From: Alteromonas sp047556435
Lineage (GTDB): Bacteria; Pseudomonadota; Gammaproteobacteria; Enterobacterales; Alteromonadaceae
Length of the DNA stretch: 64,000 bases
Assembly (NCBI RefSeq): GCF_047556435.1
Contig: NZ_CP180210.1
Span: 682,001 to 746,000 of the forward strand
Reading direction: 5' to 3'
Within the stretch, counting starts at the first letter, position 1. Each line of letters starts with the position of its first letter. The position numbers and the translations under genes were made by a program. The notes under the pieces are model-generated. The model had not been told where the DNA came from, did no database searches, and saw only the letters and a program-made list of their open reading frames with translations. Shown one piece after another: positions 44,403 to 53,223 of this stretch.

Positions 44403-44652
44403 TAGAAGAAGCAGGCTTAAAAGCGATCCCCTGTTTTTTAGTGGCTGCAAACGGCGTAAATGGGTTAAGAAGCCAGGTACATTTTTCTTATTTCATGGGC
44501 AACGTACGATTTTCAGGGTAGTTAATAGCCAGTTCGTTTAAAAGCAATAATATTGACTTTCGTTAAATCCATACACTTGTATGATAAGTTTAACTCGTAC
44601 TTCCCTTCACACCGTAATATACTTTTTTGAACGCATCATAAAGGAATATGCC

Positions 44653-45946
44653 ATGTTGTTTGGGAAAAAAGTCCAGGAAGTCATAACGCAATCCGACCCC
44701 CTCTCCGAGGAACGTATCGAAAAACTTTCTCGCCATCGTCAACAACGTGGGAATGATTGCGTTTGATCTGGATGGCCAGGTTATCGATGTTAATGACGCC
44801 TTTCTTAATGTGGTGGGGTACCCCCGGACAGATGTAGTGGGTAAACACCATAAAATTTTCTGCAAACCGCAACTGGTGAATTCTCAGGAATATCGTGATT
44901 TCTGGCGTGACCTGAAAAACGGAGAGTCGTTTAAGGGTCAGTTCGAACGTGTGGGTAAAGCAGGAAATACAATATGGCTCGAAGCCTCTTACTTTCCGGT
45001 TACCGACAATAGCGGACGGGTGTTACGTATCGTTAAGCTTGCGACTGACATCACAAAAGAGCACTCAAAAGCCGTTGAAAACGAAGCGCTACTTACGGCG
45101 TTAAATCAGTCTATGGCGGTCATTACCTTTACCACGGATGGTCATATTCTGGACGCTAACGATAACTTTCTTAAGACCATGAAAGTGTCTTTGGATGACA
45201 TTGTTGGCAAACATCACCGTATGTTCTGCGACAGCAAATTCTATCAAGCTAACCCTGATTTCTGGACATCGCTGGCCAACGGCAGTTTTCAGTCAGGTCG
45301 TTTTCGCAGAATAAATGGCAATGCTGAAGAAGTCTGGCTGGAAGCCACCTATAATCCTATTCGGGACCATCAGGGGAAAGTTGAGCGTATTATTAAATTC
45401 GCCTCAGACATCACGCCCCGGGTCAAAGTGGCGCATAATGCTATCGACCTGGCTACCGAAACCTCAGTAACAACCTCGCAATATACTGATGATGCCATCG
45501 CGTCACTATCCTCTGCTGAGCAGATTTCTGCGGCCATTCGCGAGCAGGTGATCCAGGCAAATGGCAGTAGTGAAAAACTTGCTGCGCAATCAACCGATAT
45601 TCGTAATATCGTTGGTACCATCAGAAGCATTGCTGAGCAAACCAATCTGCTGGCGCTTAATGCCGCTATTAAAGCTGCGCGTGCCGGTGAGGCAGGCAGA
45701 GGCTTTGCGGTTGTGGCAGATGAGGTCAGGACACTCGCGGGGCGGGCCAGTGAAGCTACCAAAGATATTGAAGATGTAGTGAATACCAACGCGACGCTGA
45801 TAGATGATATTAACGCACAAATGGACGATATCGATAAAAGTGCTGCCGAAGGGCAACAGGCAGTATCATCGGTATCTTCCAGTGTGGAGCAGGTGAAATC
45901 CGGCATCCAGGCACTGGTTACGGCAGTAAAACAACTTATTCAGTAG
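44653..45946 (+). pseudogene. PAS-PAS methyl-accepting chemotaxis protein with a one-base frameshift
   Basis: The start at 44653 has AAGGA upstream and gives MLFGKKVQEVITQSDPLSEERIEK before running to a stop at 44764. The second frame (from before 44747) carries two PAS domains (FDLDGQVIDVNDAFLNVVGY; FTTDGHILDANDNFLKTMKV) and an MCP signalling domain (about residues 250-399). Removing one A from the five-A run at 44720-44724 joins the frames perfectly (RIENFLAIVNNVGMIAFDLDG). The hairpin tip reads AAIKAARAGEAGRGFAVVADEVR, with Lys for the near-invariant Glu (AAA at 45671-45673). There is no membrane helix, so it is a soluble-type receptor. A remnant initiating at 44747 could still be made. 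Confidence 0.82.
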
Positions 45947-46010
45947 CAAAAGTCGATTATTTGCGCGCTGCTTTATGATACGCTACGCGCCAAATAATAA
46001 GGGCGCGCTA

Positions 46011-46817
46011 ATGGATCCTACCATCATCATTTTCCTGAGCTGTATGGCTATCGGGACAGTTGTCGGTTTGCTTGCTGGCATGCTGGGTATTGGTGGTGGG
46101 CTAATTATTGTGCCAGCCCTGTCTTATCTGATGGTACATCTGTTACCCCTGTCGGGCGATACTGTCATGCCAATCGCGGTGGCAACGTCGTTATCAACCA
46201 TCATATTTACTGGTGCGTCATCCGCACGCGCACATTACAAACTCGGTAATCTTAAAAGAGAACTGGTTATTATCACTGGAATAGGCATTGCGGCGGGGGC
46301 TATCGTTGGCGCCCAGATTGCCAGCCATATATCAGGACATCTGCTGAAAAACATTTTTGCGACGCTGGTAATACTTATTGCAGCCCAAATGCTGTTTGGG
46401 AAGCGGGAAGCCTCCCGATTCACGTATACCAAACCCATTTTAGTTACATCAGGTTCAATAACCGGGGTGATCAGTGCGTTAATGGGCATCGGTGGCGGCG
46501 CGTTGCTGGTGCCAATGCTGTTATGGTTTCAGGTGAACATGCGCCACGCCATTGGCTGTGCCGCAATCAGCGGCTTATTTATTGCTGTTTTTGGTACCGC
46601 AAGCTTTATTATTGCTGGTTGGAACCGCGCCGGATTGCCTGATTGGTCGATAGGATATGTTTACCTGCCCGCCACTTTTGGTATTGTAGCGACATCCATG
46701 TTTACCGCGAACCTTGGTGCCAAGCTTGGGCAGAAAACGAATACGCGGGTTTTAAAGATGATTCTGGCGATCTTACTGGTCATCGTCAGTATCCGAATGA
46801 TTTCAGGAATAGAGTAA
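46011..46817 (+). CDS. TauE/SafE-family membrane transporter
   Basis: 268 residues from the ATG at 46011; the frame is open from 45975 but the upstream part is not conserved-looking. About eight membrane helices. The duplicated family motif is seen as GLLAGMLGIGGGLIIVPAL and ITGVISALMGIGGGALLVPML. Members export sulfite, sulfoacetate or similar organic anions; the substrate cannot be told. It precedes lgt by 3 bp, so it is probably in the same transcript. Confidence 0.88.
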   Translation: MDPTIIIFLSCMAIGTVVGLLAGMLGIGGGLIIVPALSYLMVHLLPLSGDTVMPIAVATSLSTIIFTGASSARAHYKLGNLKRELVIITGIGIAAGAIVGAQIASHISGHLLKNIFATLVILIAAQMLFGKREASRFTYTKPILVTSGSITGVISALMGIGGGALLVPMLLWFQVNMRHAIGCAAISGLFIAVFGTASFIIAGWNRAGLPDWSIGYVYLPATFGIVATSMFTANLGAKLGQKTNTRVLKMILAILLVIVSIRMISGIE

Positions 46818-46820
46818 TTC

Positions 46821-47636
46821 ATGACAGACAGCAGTTATCTGGTTTTCCCTAATATCGACCCGATTATTTTTAGTCTCGGTCCGCTAAGTGTACGTTGGTA
46901 CGGTGTGATGTATCTCGTTGGCTTTATAGCGGCTTATCTGTTGGCCCACAAGCGACTGGAAAACACCAACTGGTCAAAAGAACAACTCAGTGACTTGCTG
47001 TTTTGGGGGTTTGTCGGTGTCATTATTGGTGGTCGCCTGGGATATGTGCTGTTTTATCAGTTCGGTATGTTTCTGGAAAATCCACTTTATCTGTTCAAAA
47101 TATGGAGCGGTGGTATGTCGTTTCATGGCGGCTTACTTGGGGTGCTGGCGGCCCTGTACTGGCAGTCCAGAAGGATGAAGGCCAGCTTTCTGGAAGTTGG
47201 CGACTTTGTTGCTCCGCTGGTTCCCATCGGTTTAGGCGCAGGCCGTATTGGTAATTTTTTGAATGCCGAATTGTGGGGCCGAACTACTGATGTGCCTTGG
47301 GCTATCATCTTTCCGGGCGCTGGTGGAGAGCCGCGCCATCCGTCTCAGCTTTATGAGTTCGCGCTGGAAGGCGTATTGCTGTTTGTTATCTTGTGGCTGT
47401 ATTCTGCCAAGCCTCGTCCGGTAGGCGCTGTCAGCGGATTATTTTTATTGGGTTACGGAAGCTTCCGCTTCATTGTAGAATATTTCCGCGAACCTGATGC
47501 ACACATAGGCTTATACCAGATGGGGCTAAGTCAGGGGCAACTTTTATGTTTGCCAATGATAGTTCTGGGGGTATGGTTGATAATCCGAGCTTATCGCCAG
47601 GATGCGAAAACTGTCACAAAAACTACAACGAAATAG
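46821..47636 (+). CDS. lgt: Phosphatidylglycerol-prolipoprotein diacylglyceryl transferase
   Basis: 271 residues with seven hydrophobic helices. Conserved parts are LSVRWYGVMYLVGF, MSFHGGLLGV (His), the Lgt signature GAGRIGNFLNAELWGR and PRHPSQLYEF. It adds diacylglyceryl to the lipobox Cys of prolipoproteins, first step of lipoprotein maturation, needed for NlpD and the small lipoprotein in this window. lgt-thyA order is conserved. Confidence 0.97.
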   Translation: MTDSSYLVFPNIDPIIFSLGPLSVRWYGVMYLVGFIAAYLLAHKRLENTNWSKEQLSDLLFWGFVGVIIGGRLGYVLFYQFGMFLENPLYLFKIWSGGMSFHGGLLGVLAALYWQSRRMKASFLEVGDFVAPLVPIGLGAGRIGNFLNAELWGRTTDVPWAIIFPGAGGEPRHPSQLYEFALEGVLLFVILWLYSAKPRPVGAVSGLFLLGYGSFRFIVEYFREPDAHIGLYQMGLSQGQLLCLPMIVLGVWLIIRAYRQDAKTVTKTTTK

Positions 47637-47645
47637 ACATACGTC

Positions 47646-48479
47646 ATGAAAGAATATTTGCAACTTATGCGACACGTCAGAGATAACGGCGTGAAAAAGG
47701 AAGACCGTACCGGCACCGGAACGCTGAGCGTGTTTGGCTATCAGATGCGATTCGATCTGGCACAGGGGTTTCCCTTGGTGACCACCAAAAAGTGCCACCT
47801 GAAGTCAATTATCCATGAGTTGTTGTGGTTTCTTAAAGGCGACACCAATATTTCCTACCTCAAAGAGAACGGTGTGTCTATTTGGGATGAGTGGGCCACC
47901 GACGACGGCGAATTGGGGCCGGTTTATGGGCATCAATGGCGTTCCTGGGACGCCGGCGACGGCACCACGGTAGATCAGATTAGCGACGTTATCGAGCAAA
48001 TCAAAACAAACCCTGATTCGCGCAGGTTGATTGTCAGCGCCTGGAATCCGTCAGTACTTCCTGATACCAGTCACTCGCCGAAAGAAAACGCCGCCATGGG
48101 TAAGCAGGCGCTACCGCCGTGTCACACGATGTTCCAGTTTTATGTACTTAATGGCAAACTGAGCTGCCAGTTGTATCAGCGAAGTGGGGATATCTTCTTA
48201 GGTATTCCGTTCAATATTGCCAGTTATGCATTACTGACGATGATGGTGGCTCAGGTCTGCGACCTTGAACCGGGCGAGTTTATTCATACTTTGGGGGACG
48301 CGCACCTTTACTCCAATCATCTGGAGCAGGTAGAAACCCAGTTGTCTCGTGAGCCTTTCCCGCGTCCGGTTATGAAAATTAATCCAGAGGTGAAAGATAT
48401 CTTTGGCTTTACGTTCGACGATTTTTCCCTGGAAGGGTATCAGTCACATCCTCATATCAAAGCTCCAGTAGCGATCTAG
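47646..48479 (+). CDS. thyA: Thymidylate synthase ThyA
   Basis: 277 residues. The catalytic Cys is in ALPPCHTMFQFYV; RTGTGTLSVFGYQMRFDL, GDTNISYL, YQRSGDIFLGIPFNIASYALL and HTLGDAHLYSNH follow. It is slightly longer than the E. coli protein because of an insert before the active-site loop (about residues 137-152, SHSPKENAAMGKQA). It converts dUMP to dTMP with oxidation of methylene-tetrahydrofolate; folA in the window recycles the product. Confidence 0.97.
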   Translation: MKEYLQLMRHVRDNGVKKEDRTGTGTLSVFGYQMRFDLAQGFPLVTTKKCHLKSIIHELLWFLKGDTNISYLKENGVSIWDEWATDDGELGPVYGHQWRSWDAGDGTTVDQISDVIEQIKTNPDSRRLIVSAWNPSVLPDTSHSPKENAAMGKQALPPCHTMFQFYVLNGKLSCQLYQRSGDIFLGIPFNIASYALLTMMVAQVCDLEPGEFIHTLGDAHLYSNHLEQVETQLSREPFPRPVMKINPEVKDIFGFTFDDFSLEGYQSHPHIKAPVAI

Positions 48480-48488
48480 GGTCAGACT

Positions 48489-49511
48489 ATGACGACACCA
48501 GTACTGATCTGTGACGACTCCAGCTTCGCACGTAAGCAAATGTCTCGTGCTATTCCTGACAGCTGGGACGTGGACGTGTCTTTTGCGGCAAACGGTGAAG
48601 AGGCATTACGCCTTATCCGCGAAGGCAAAGGCGACATTATGTTTCTGGATCTCAACATGCCGGTAATGGACGGATACGAGACCATGAAAATTATTCGCGA
48701 GCAGGACTTGCCCTGTCTGGTCATTGTGGTGTCTGGAGATGTACAGCCCGAGGCCCGTGATCGAATGGTTGCTATGGGAGCGCTCGACTTCATCCGTAAA
48801 CCGATTGATAACGACAAGCTGACATCGCTGTTGAACCAATACGGTATTTACAGTGGCGACAGCAAGGCGGAAAAGCGTGCAGAGCCGGTGGCTACGGAGC
48901 AGGCTGCAAGTACCGAAGATAAGCTGGACGCGTATCGTGAGCTGGTGAATGTGGCCATGGGTAGAGCCGGTGAAAACCTGGCAAAGTTGATGGGCGAGTT
49001 TATCGATCTGCCTATACCCAATGTGAATCTTATTGAAACAAATGAATTGCATATGGCCATTGCGGAAATTAACCACAATGAAAGCGTTTCGGCGGTATCA
49101 AAAGGGTTCATGAACGCTGGCATAAAAGGCGAGGCACTGGTAATTTTTAATGATACCAATGCCGCGAATATCGTCGAACTGCTTCGGTACGATTCCTCAC
49201 AGGCTTCGCAGCAACTGGAGCTTGAAGCACTGATGGATGTGTCCAACATTCTGATTGGCGCGTGTTTAAATGCACTCTCCGATCAGCTTAATGTCCATTT
49301 TAGTCACTCCCATCCTATTTTGCTGGGTCGACATCAGGGCCTGGATGCCCTTCTGAATGGCAGCGTCTCTCGCTGGAACAAAATCATGGCCGTTGAAATC
49401 GGTTATGCCATAAAAAGCCGGGATATCCGCTTTGATCTGTTGCTGTTGTTCCCGGACGAAGCGATGGAAAGAATTTATTCCCGGCTGGTTGAAGAGGAGG
49501 AAGGCGTATGA
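48489..49511 (+). CDS. Response regulator with CheC/CheX-like phosphatase domain
   Basis: 340 residues. The N-terminal receiver domain (1-120) has phospho-acceptor Asp54 (DIMFLDLNMPVMDG), the acidic pair in LICDDSSF, Ser in IVVSGD and Lys in FIRKPID. After a Glu/Ala-rich linker (about 125-150) there is a CheC-like domain with two E/D-x2-N helices (YRELVNVAMGRAGENLA and LMDVSNILIGACLNALSD). CheC-like domains dephosphorylate CheY-type receivers. It overlaps the diguanylate cyclase by 4 bp, so the two are coupled. Confidence 0.82.
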   Translation: MTTPVLICDDSSFARKQMSRAIPDSWDVDVSFAANGEEALRLIREGKGDIMFLDLNMPVMDGYETMKIIREQDLPCLVIVVSGDVQPEARDRMVAMGALDFIRKPIDNDKLTSLLNQYGIYSGDSKAEKRAEPVATEQAASTEDKLDAYRELVNVAMGRAGENLAKLMGEFIDLPIPNVNLIETNELHMAIAEINHNESVSAVSKGFMNAGIKGEALVIFNDTNAANIVELLRYDSSQASQQLELEALMDVSNILIGACLNALSDQLNVHFSHSHPILLGRHQGLDALLNGSVSRWNKIMAVEIGYAIKSRDIRFDLLLLFPDEAMERIYSRLVEEEEGV

Positions 49512-50464
49512 CCGTACCCTCGGAACTTGCCAGAATGCATTGGCAGCATGAACTGCTCAGCTCTATCGAGGTGGGGATAGTCGTACTCGATAAAGACTTC
49601 AGGGTCGAGGTCTGGAATCAGTTTATGGAAAACCATTCCGGCATACTACCCAGTCGGATTTGTGAAACTTCTTTATTTGGTCACTTCCCTGAAATCGACG
49701 AACAGTGGCTGCGCGCAAAAGCCGATCCGGTATTTTCTCTGAAAACGCCAGTGTTTGTGATTTGGGAGCAGCGCGCACACCTGTTTCGTTTTGGCAGCAA
49801 CCGGCCAATTACGTCTGACTCTGATCATATGTATCAGAATGTCACTATGTTCCCGCTTACTTCTTCAACCGGCGAAGTTGAGCGTATGTGTATGCTGGTT
49901 TATGACGTTACCGATCAGGCGTTGGGTAAGCGCCGGGTTGAGCGGCTTAATGACGAACTGAAAGTCATGAGCCGGGTTGATGGCTTAACCGGATTGTATA
50001 ATCGCCGGTATTGGCAGGAGCGCTTCGACTACACGTTTAAGCTGGCCAAACGTCGCAGTAAACCCATTACCGCCATGATGCTGGATATCGACCACTTCAA
50101 GCGGGTAAACGATACCTATGGTCATCAGGCCGGCGACAAGGTTATTCAGTCACTGGCCAGCGTGATTAAGCGCTGCGTGCGGGAAACCGATCTGGCGGGA
50201 CGCTACGGTGGTGAAGAGTTCGCCATTATACTCACAGACACGCTGGAAGATGGGGCTAAGAAAGTGGCCGAACGGATCCGCAAGCAGGCTGAAGAAACGC
50301 CGGTCGAGCACGAGGGGCAGCAAATCAGCTTTACCGTCAGTCTTGGATTGGCGGAATACAGCAATCAATGTACCTCGTCCATGGCGTGGCTTGAACTGGC
50401 TGACCAGGCGCTGTACGACGCGAAGCAGAACGGCAGAAACCAGTATCGGATCCGACGTCTGTAA
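49508..50464 (+). CDS. PAS-GGDEF diguanylate cyclase
   Basis: 318 residues. The N-terminal PAS-like sensor (about 10-140: LSSIEVGIVVLDKDFRVEVWNQFMENHSG) is cytoplasmic. The GGDEF domain (about 155-318) has DGLTGLYNRRYWQERF, MLDIDHFKRVNDTYGHQAGD and the active motif RYGGEEFAIIL. The inhibitory I-site RETD sits exactly five residues before GGEEF, so product inhibition is expected. It makes cyclic di-GMP. Translationally coupled to the receiver-CheC protein, which probably controls it. Confidence 0.93.
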   Translation: MTVPSELARMHWQHELLSSIEVGIVVLDKDFRVEVWNQFMENHSGILPSRICETSLFGHFPEIDEQWLRAKADPVFSLKTPVFVIWEQRAHLFRFGSNRPITSDSDHMYQNVTMFPLTSSTGEVERMCMLVYDVTDQALGKRRVERLNDELKVMSRVDGLTGLYNRRYWQERFDYTFKLAKRRSKPITAMMLDIDHFKRVNDTYGHQAGDKVIQSLASVIKRCVRETDLAGRYGGEEFAIILTDTLEDGAKKVAERIRKQAEETPVEHEGQQISFTVSLGLAEYSNQCTSSMAWLELADQALYDAKQNGRNQYRIRRL

Positions 50465-50516
50465 TAGTCAGCAACGATCGCCAGACTGTGTGCTATCAGT
50501 GTCGACAGAACTCAGG

Positions 50517-52706
50517 TCATGCATGTAGCGATAGGGCAAGCTTTAACGTATTTTTGAGCTCCTGATAAGAGATTGGCTTTACCAGATGATATCGGATGCC
50601 GGCTTGCCGGGACGCATCTTTGTCAGATTCATACGCATTGGCCGTGGCTGCCACAATTGGGAGCTCCAGGCCTGATTCACGCGCTACTTTAGCTACATCC
50701 AGCCCGTTCATATCCGGTAAGTTGATATCCAGCAGCATCAGGTCAAATGTGTGACTTCTTAGGCTCACCAGCGCTTCCTCACCAGTTTTTGCAACCATGG
50801 GCTGATAGCCAAGGTTGTGCAACATGTCATTCATAATTTCTGCATTGATGGGCTCATCCTCCACTACCAGGATCCGTCTCCCACTGGGTATACTGTTTCG
50901 TTCATATCGGGGAGACGCCAGTTGTTTGAGGGTATCAATGAACCGCGCACGGTCAACGGGCTTCAGAAATACCTGCCAGGCTGAAATCTGGCTGTTGGCG
51001 ATAATGTTGGCGATTTCCGGTGTTGCCGACATCATGATTAACGGCGGCGTTTTCTCTCCAAAAATCGCAGAGACAGTTCTGGCAAGCTCTACACCACTGA
51101 TGCCCGGCATGTAAAAATCAGCAATGATGGCGGTGTATCCGAGCATCTGCTCATGCCGTGCGAGAAGCTCTGAACCAGATTTAAAACATTCCGCTTTAAA
51201 CCCCTCGCTTGTTATCAAGTTACTCAGGTACTGCCGGCTAATTTCCAGATCATCGACGATGGCAAAGGTGGCATTCGTTTTAGCCTCCACCGGGATTGCT
51301 TTTTCTTTGCAAGGTTTCAGAGGAACGGTAATCGTAAATTCAGAGCCTACCCCAACCTGACTGGATAGTGTGATGTTGCCACCAATACTCTGCAATTGTT
51401 GCAGCGCTACGGTCAGCCCGATACCCGCGCCAGTGTACTGACGGTTCGGGCTCACTTCACACTGATAGAAGCGCTCAAAAATGCGTTCATGGTGGCTCTC
51501 TTCAATGCCTATGCCCGTATCGGTGACGGAGATTGTCAGCAGGAACTCTCCCGGAAGTACCTCTACCTCAAGTCCCACCCCGATAAAACCTTTCTCAGTA
51601 AACTTTACGGCATTATCCAGCACATTCTTTATCGCTTTATTCATCTCCAGCGGATGCCCTTTAACATAGTGGGGAAGTGACGAGTGGCATCGCATACTGA
51701 ACTCCAGTTGCTTGGCGCGACAAAGCGCCGAAACCGGAGCGATACACTCCTCCATCAGTTTAACGAGATCGAACTGCATTTCTTCTGACGACGACATCTG
51801 GCTGGTCACGCCGATGATATCCAAAAGGTTATTGGTCATGGTTAACAAGCGGTAACATGCCTGCTCGGCTTGCTGTATGAGCTCATGTTGTTTTGAGCGC
51901 ATGTTGGGGATGAGCTCCAGTGCCCCTATCATGGCGCTGATGGGGGTGCGAAATTCATGACTCATTTTTGAGAGAAAGTCGGCTTTTACCTGGTGTGCCA
52001 TGTCTGCATTTGCGCGCTCACGCTCCGCAGCTCGCTGCGCATCTTCTCTGGCCATGAACTGTTTGATCACGATATTTTCCAGTGGCCGAAAGAGAAAAAA
52101 TACCGAACCCAGCATGGCTAATAACATCGTTAACCATACCAGTGCTTCCGCCCAACGCTCTCTGTTGAGGCGCTCGTTCAGCATCGACTCGTAAAGGAAT
52201 ACCGCTCTGTCCAGACGATCCAGTAAGCGCAGAGTTTGTGCTGCGGAAGGGAGCTGAGCTTCAGACAGTTCAGCCAGAGGTAACTCCGATATGCGCGTAG
52301 CGCGCGCAGCATACTGTTTCACCATGTTATCCAGAGAGGTTAGTCCATCATAATAGTGCTGCTTTAATTCAGGACTCAGCGTGAGCACTTCACCCTGATA
52401 CACGACTGCGCCCGTCAAGATCGCGTGATTTTCCAGAAACATAGCGATACGCTCCCGCAATTCGTTTCTAAGAGCGTCGTGCTGGCCAGGTGGCTGTTGG
52501 TTAACAAGCATATGCGTTATTAACGCAATACGTTGTGACAGCATGCGTTGCATGCCGGCCTTATTTATCACGGCAGGCAATATGGCATTGGAGGCAGAGT
52601 TAAATTGGGAGTACGCGAAAAAGACCGTCATCAATAAGGCGATAACCGAGAATGCAGTAACGTATGTCCGGGTAATTGTTTTGCGAAGCCTGTCGCTAGA
52701 ATCCAT
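50517..52706 (-). CDS. Hybrid sensor histidine kinase with PilJ-type sensor and two receivers
   Basis: 729 residues. An N-terminal helix (YVTAFSVIALLMTVFFAYS) precedes a PilJ/NarX-like periplasmic four-helix sensor (NKAGMQRMLSQRIALI; ends about 175) and a second helix (ALVWLTMLLAMLGSVFFLF). HisKA has His in FLSKMSHEFRTPISAMIG; the ATPase has NVLDNAVKFTEKG, DTGIGIEE and GAGIGLTVALQQL. Receiver 1 (about 475-590) carries Asp in AIIADFYMPGISG. Receiver 2 (about 615-729) carries Asp in LMLLDINLPDMNG. It faces the receiver-CheC/DGC pair convergently; a phosphorelay between them is plausible but not shown. Confidence 0.92.
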   Translation of the reverse strand: MDSSDRLRKTITRTYVTAFSVIALLMTVFFAYSQFNSASNAILPAVINKAGMQRMLSQRIALITHMLVNQQPPGQHDALRNELRERIAMFLENHAILTGAVVYQGEVLTLSPELKQHYYDGLTSLDNMVKQYAARATRISELPLAELSEAQLPSAAQTLRLLDRLDRAVFLYESMLNERLNRERWAEALVWLTMLLAMLGSVFFLFRPLENIVIKQFMAREDAQRAAERERANADMAHQVKADFLSKMSHEFRTPISAMIGALELIPNMRSKQHELIQQAEQACYRLLTMTNNLLDIIGVTSQMSSSEEMQFDLVKLMEECIAPVSALCRAKQLEFSMRCHSSLPHYVKGHPLEMNKAIKNVLDNAVKFTEKGFIGVGLEVEVLPGEFLLTISVTDTGIGIEESHHERIFERFYQCEVSPNRQYTGAGIGLTVALQQLQSIGGNITLSSQVGVGSEFTITVPLKPCKEKAIPVEAKTNATFAIVDDLEISRQYLSNLITSEGFKAECFKSGSELLARHEQMLGYTAIIADFYMPGISGVELARTVSAIFGEKTPPLIMMSATPEIANIIANSQISAWQVFLKPVDRARFIDTLKQLASPRYERNSIPSGRRILVVEDEPINAEIMNDMLHNLGYQPMVAKTGEEALVSLRSHTFDLMLLDINLPDMNGLDVAKVARESGLELPIVAATANAYESDKDASRQAGIRYHLVKPISYQELKNTLKLALSLHA

Positions 52707-53223
52707 GTTGCGTCCGTACCTGGTACCACCTCACACAGTTGCTATGTCAACCGCATGAGGCTGACGTGTTGAATAACCTGGCGGGTTGCCATTATCGACT
52801 ATGCACCCGATGTTAAGATTACTCCACTGTGCGGATCGTCCTGAAAAAATGCCCACCTTCCATAGAAGATAGGAGTATTTGGCGCCGTTTGCCACTCTTG
52901 CTGTGATTCTTTGAAAATAAACAATCCATTGCCGTTCAGCGGGCCATGAGGTCTCCACGTTGATGCCAATAAACTACTGGCATGGACCTGCCATGCTGGC
53001 ATTCTGCGCATGACATCAGGCAAAAGAGGCATCGCTGCGGTCGCCAGTGTGGGTCGTATGGCAGTCCGTTAGTGGCGAGAGTCACCTGGCACACACTTCA
53101 GGCCGCAAATAACGTGATTCATTCGCCGCCAGTCACCGCTGCCGTCGCATATGCTGGTTGTGTGATTGCCCGTTAGCAGCGGGAATCGCCTGGAACATGC
53201 CAGAGGCCGGACAAGACGATTCA
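52707..53223. other. 517-bp intergenic region with degenerate ~103-bp direct repeats
   Basis: No gene is supported. A segment around 53067-53137 (CCGTTAGTGGCGAGAGTCAC...GATTCATTCGCCGCCAGTCAC) recurs about 102-104 bp further on at 53171-53239 (CCGTTAGCAGCGGGAATCGC...GATTCATTAGCTGTCAGTCAC). The second copy contains the ampG stop codon and last codons. A further, weaker copy may lie to the left around 53025-53060. Confidence 0.55.
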
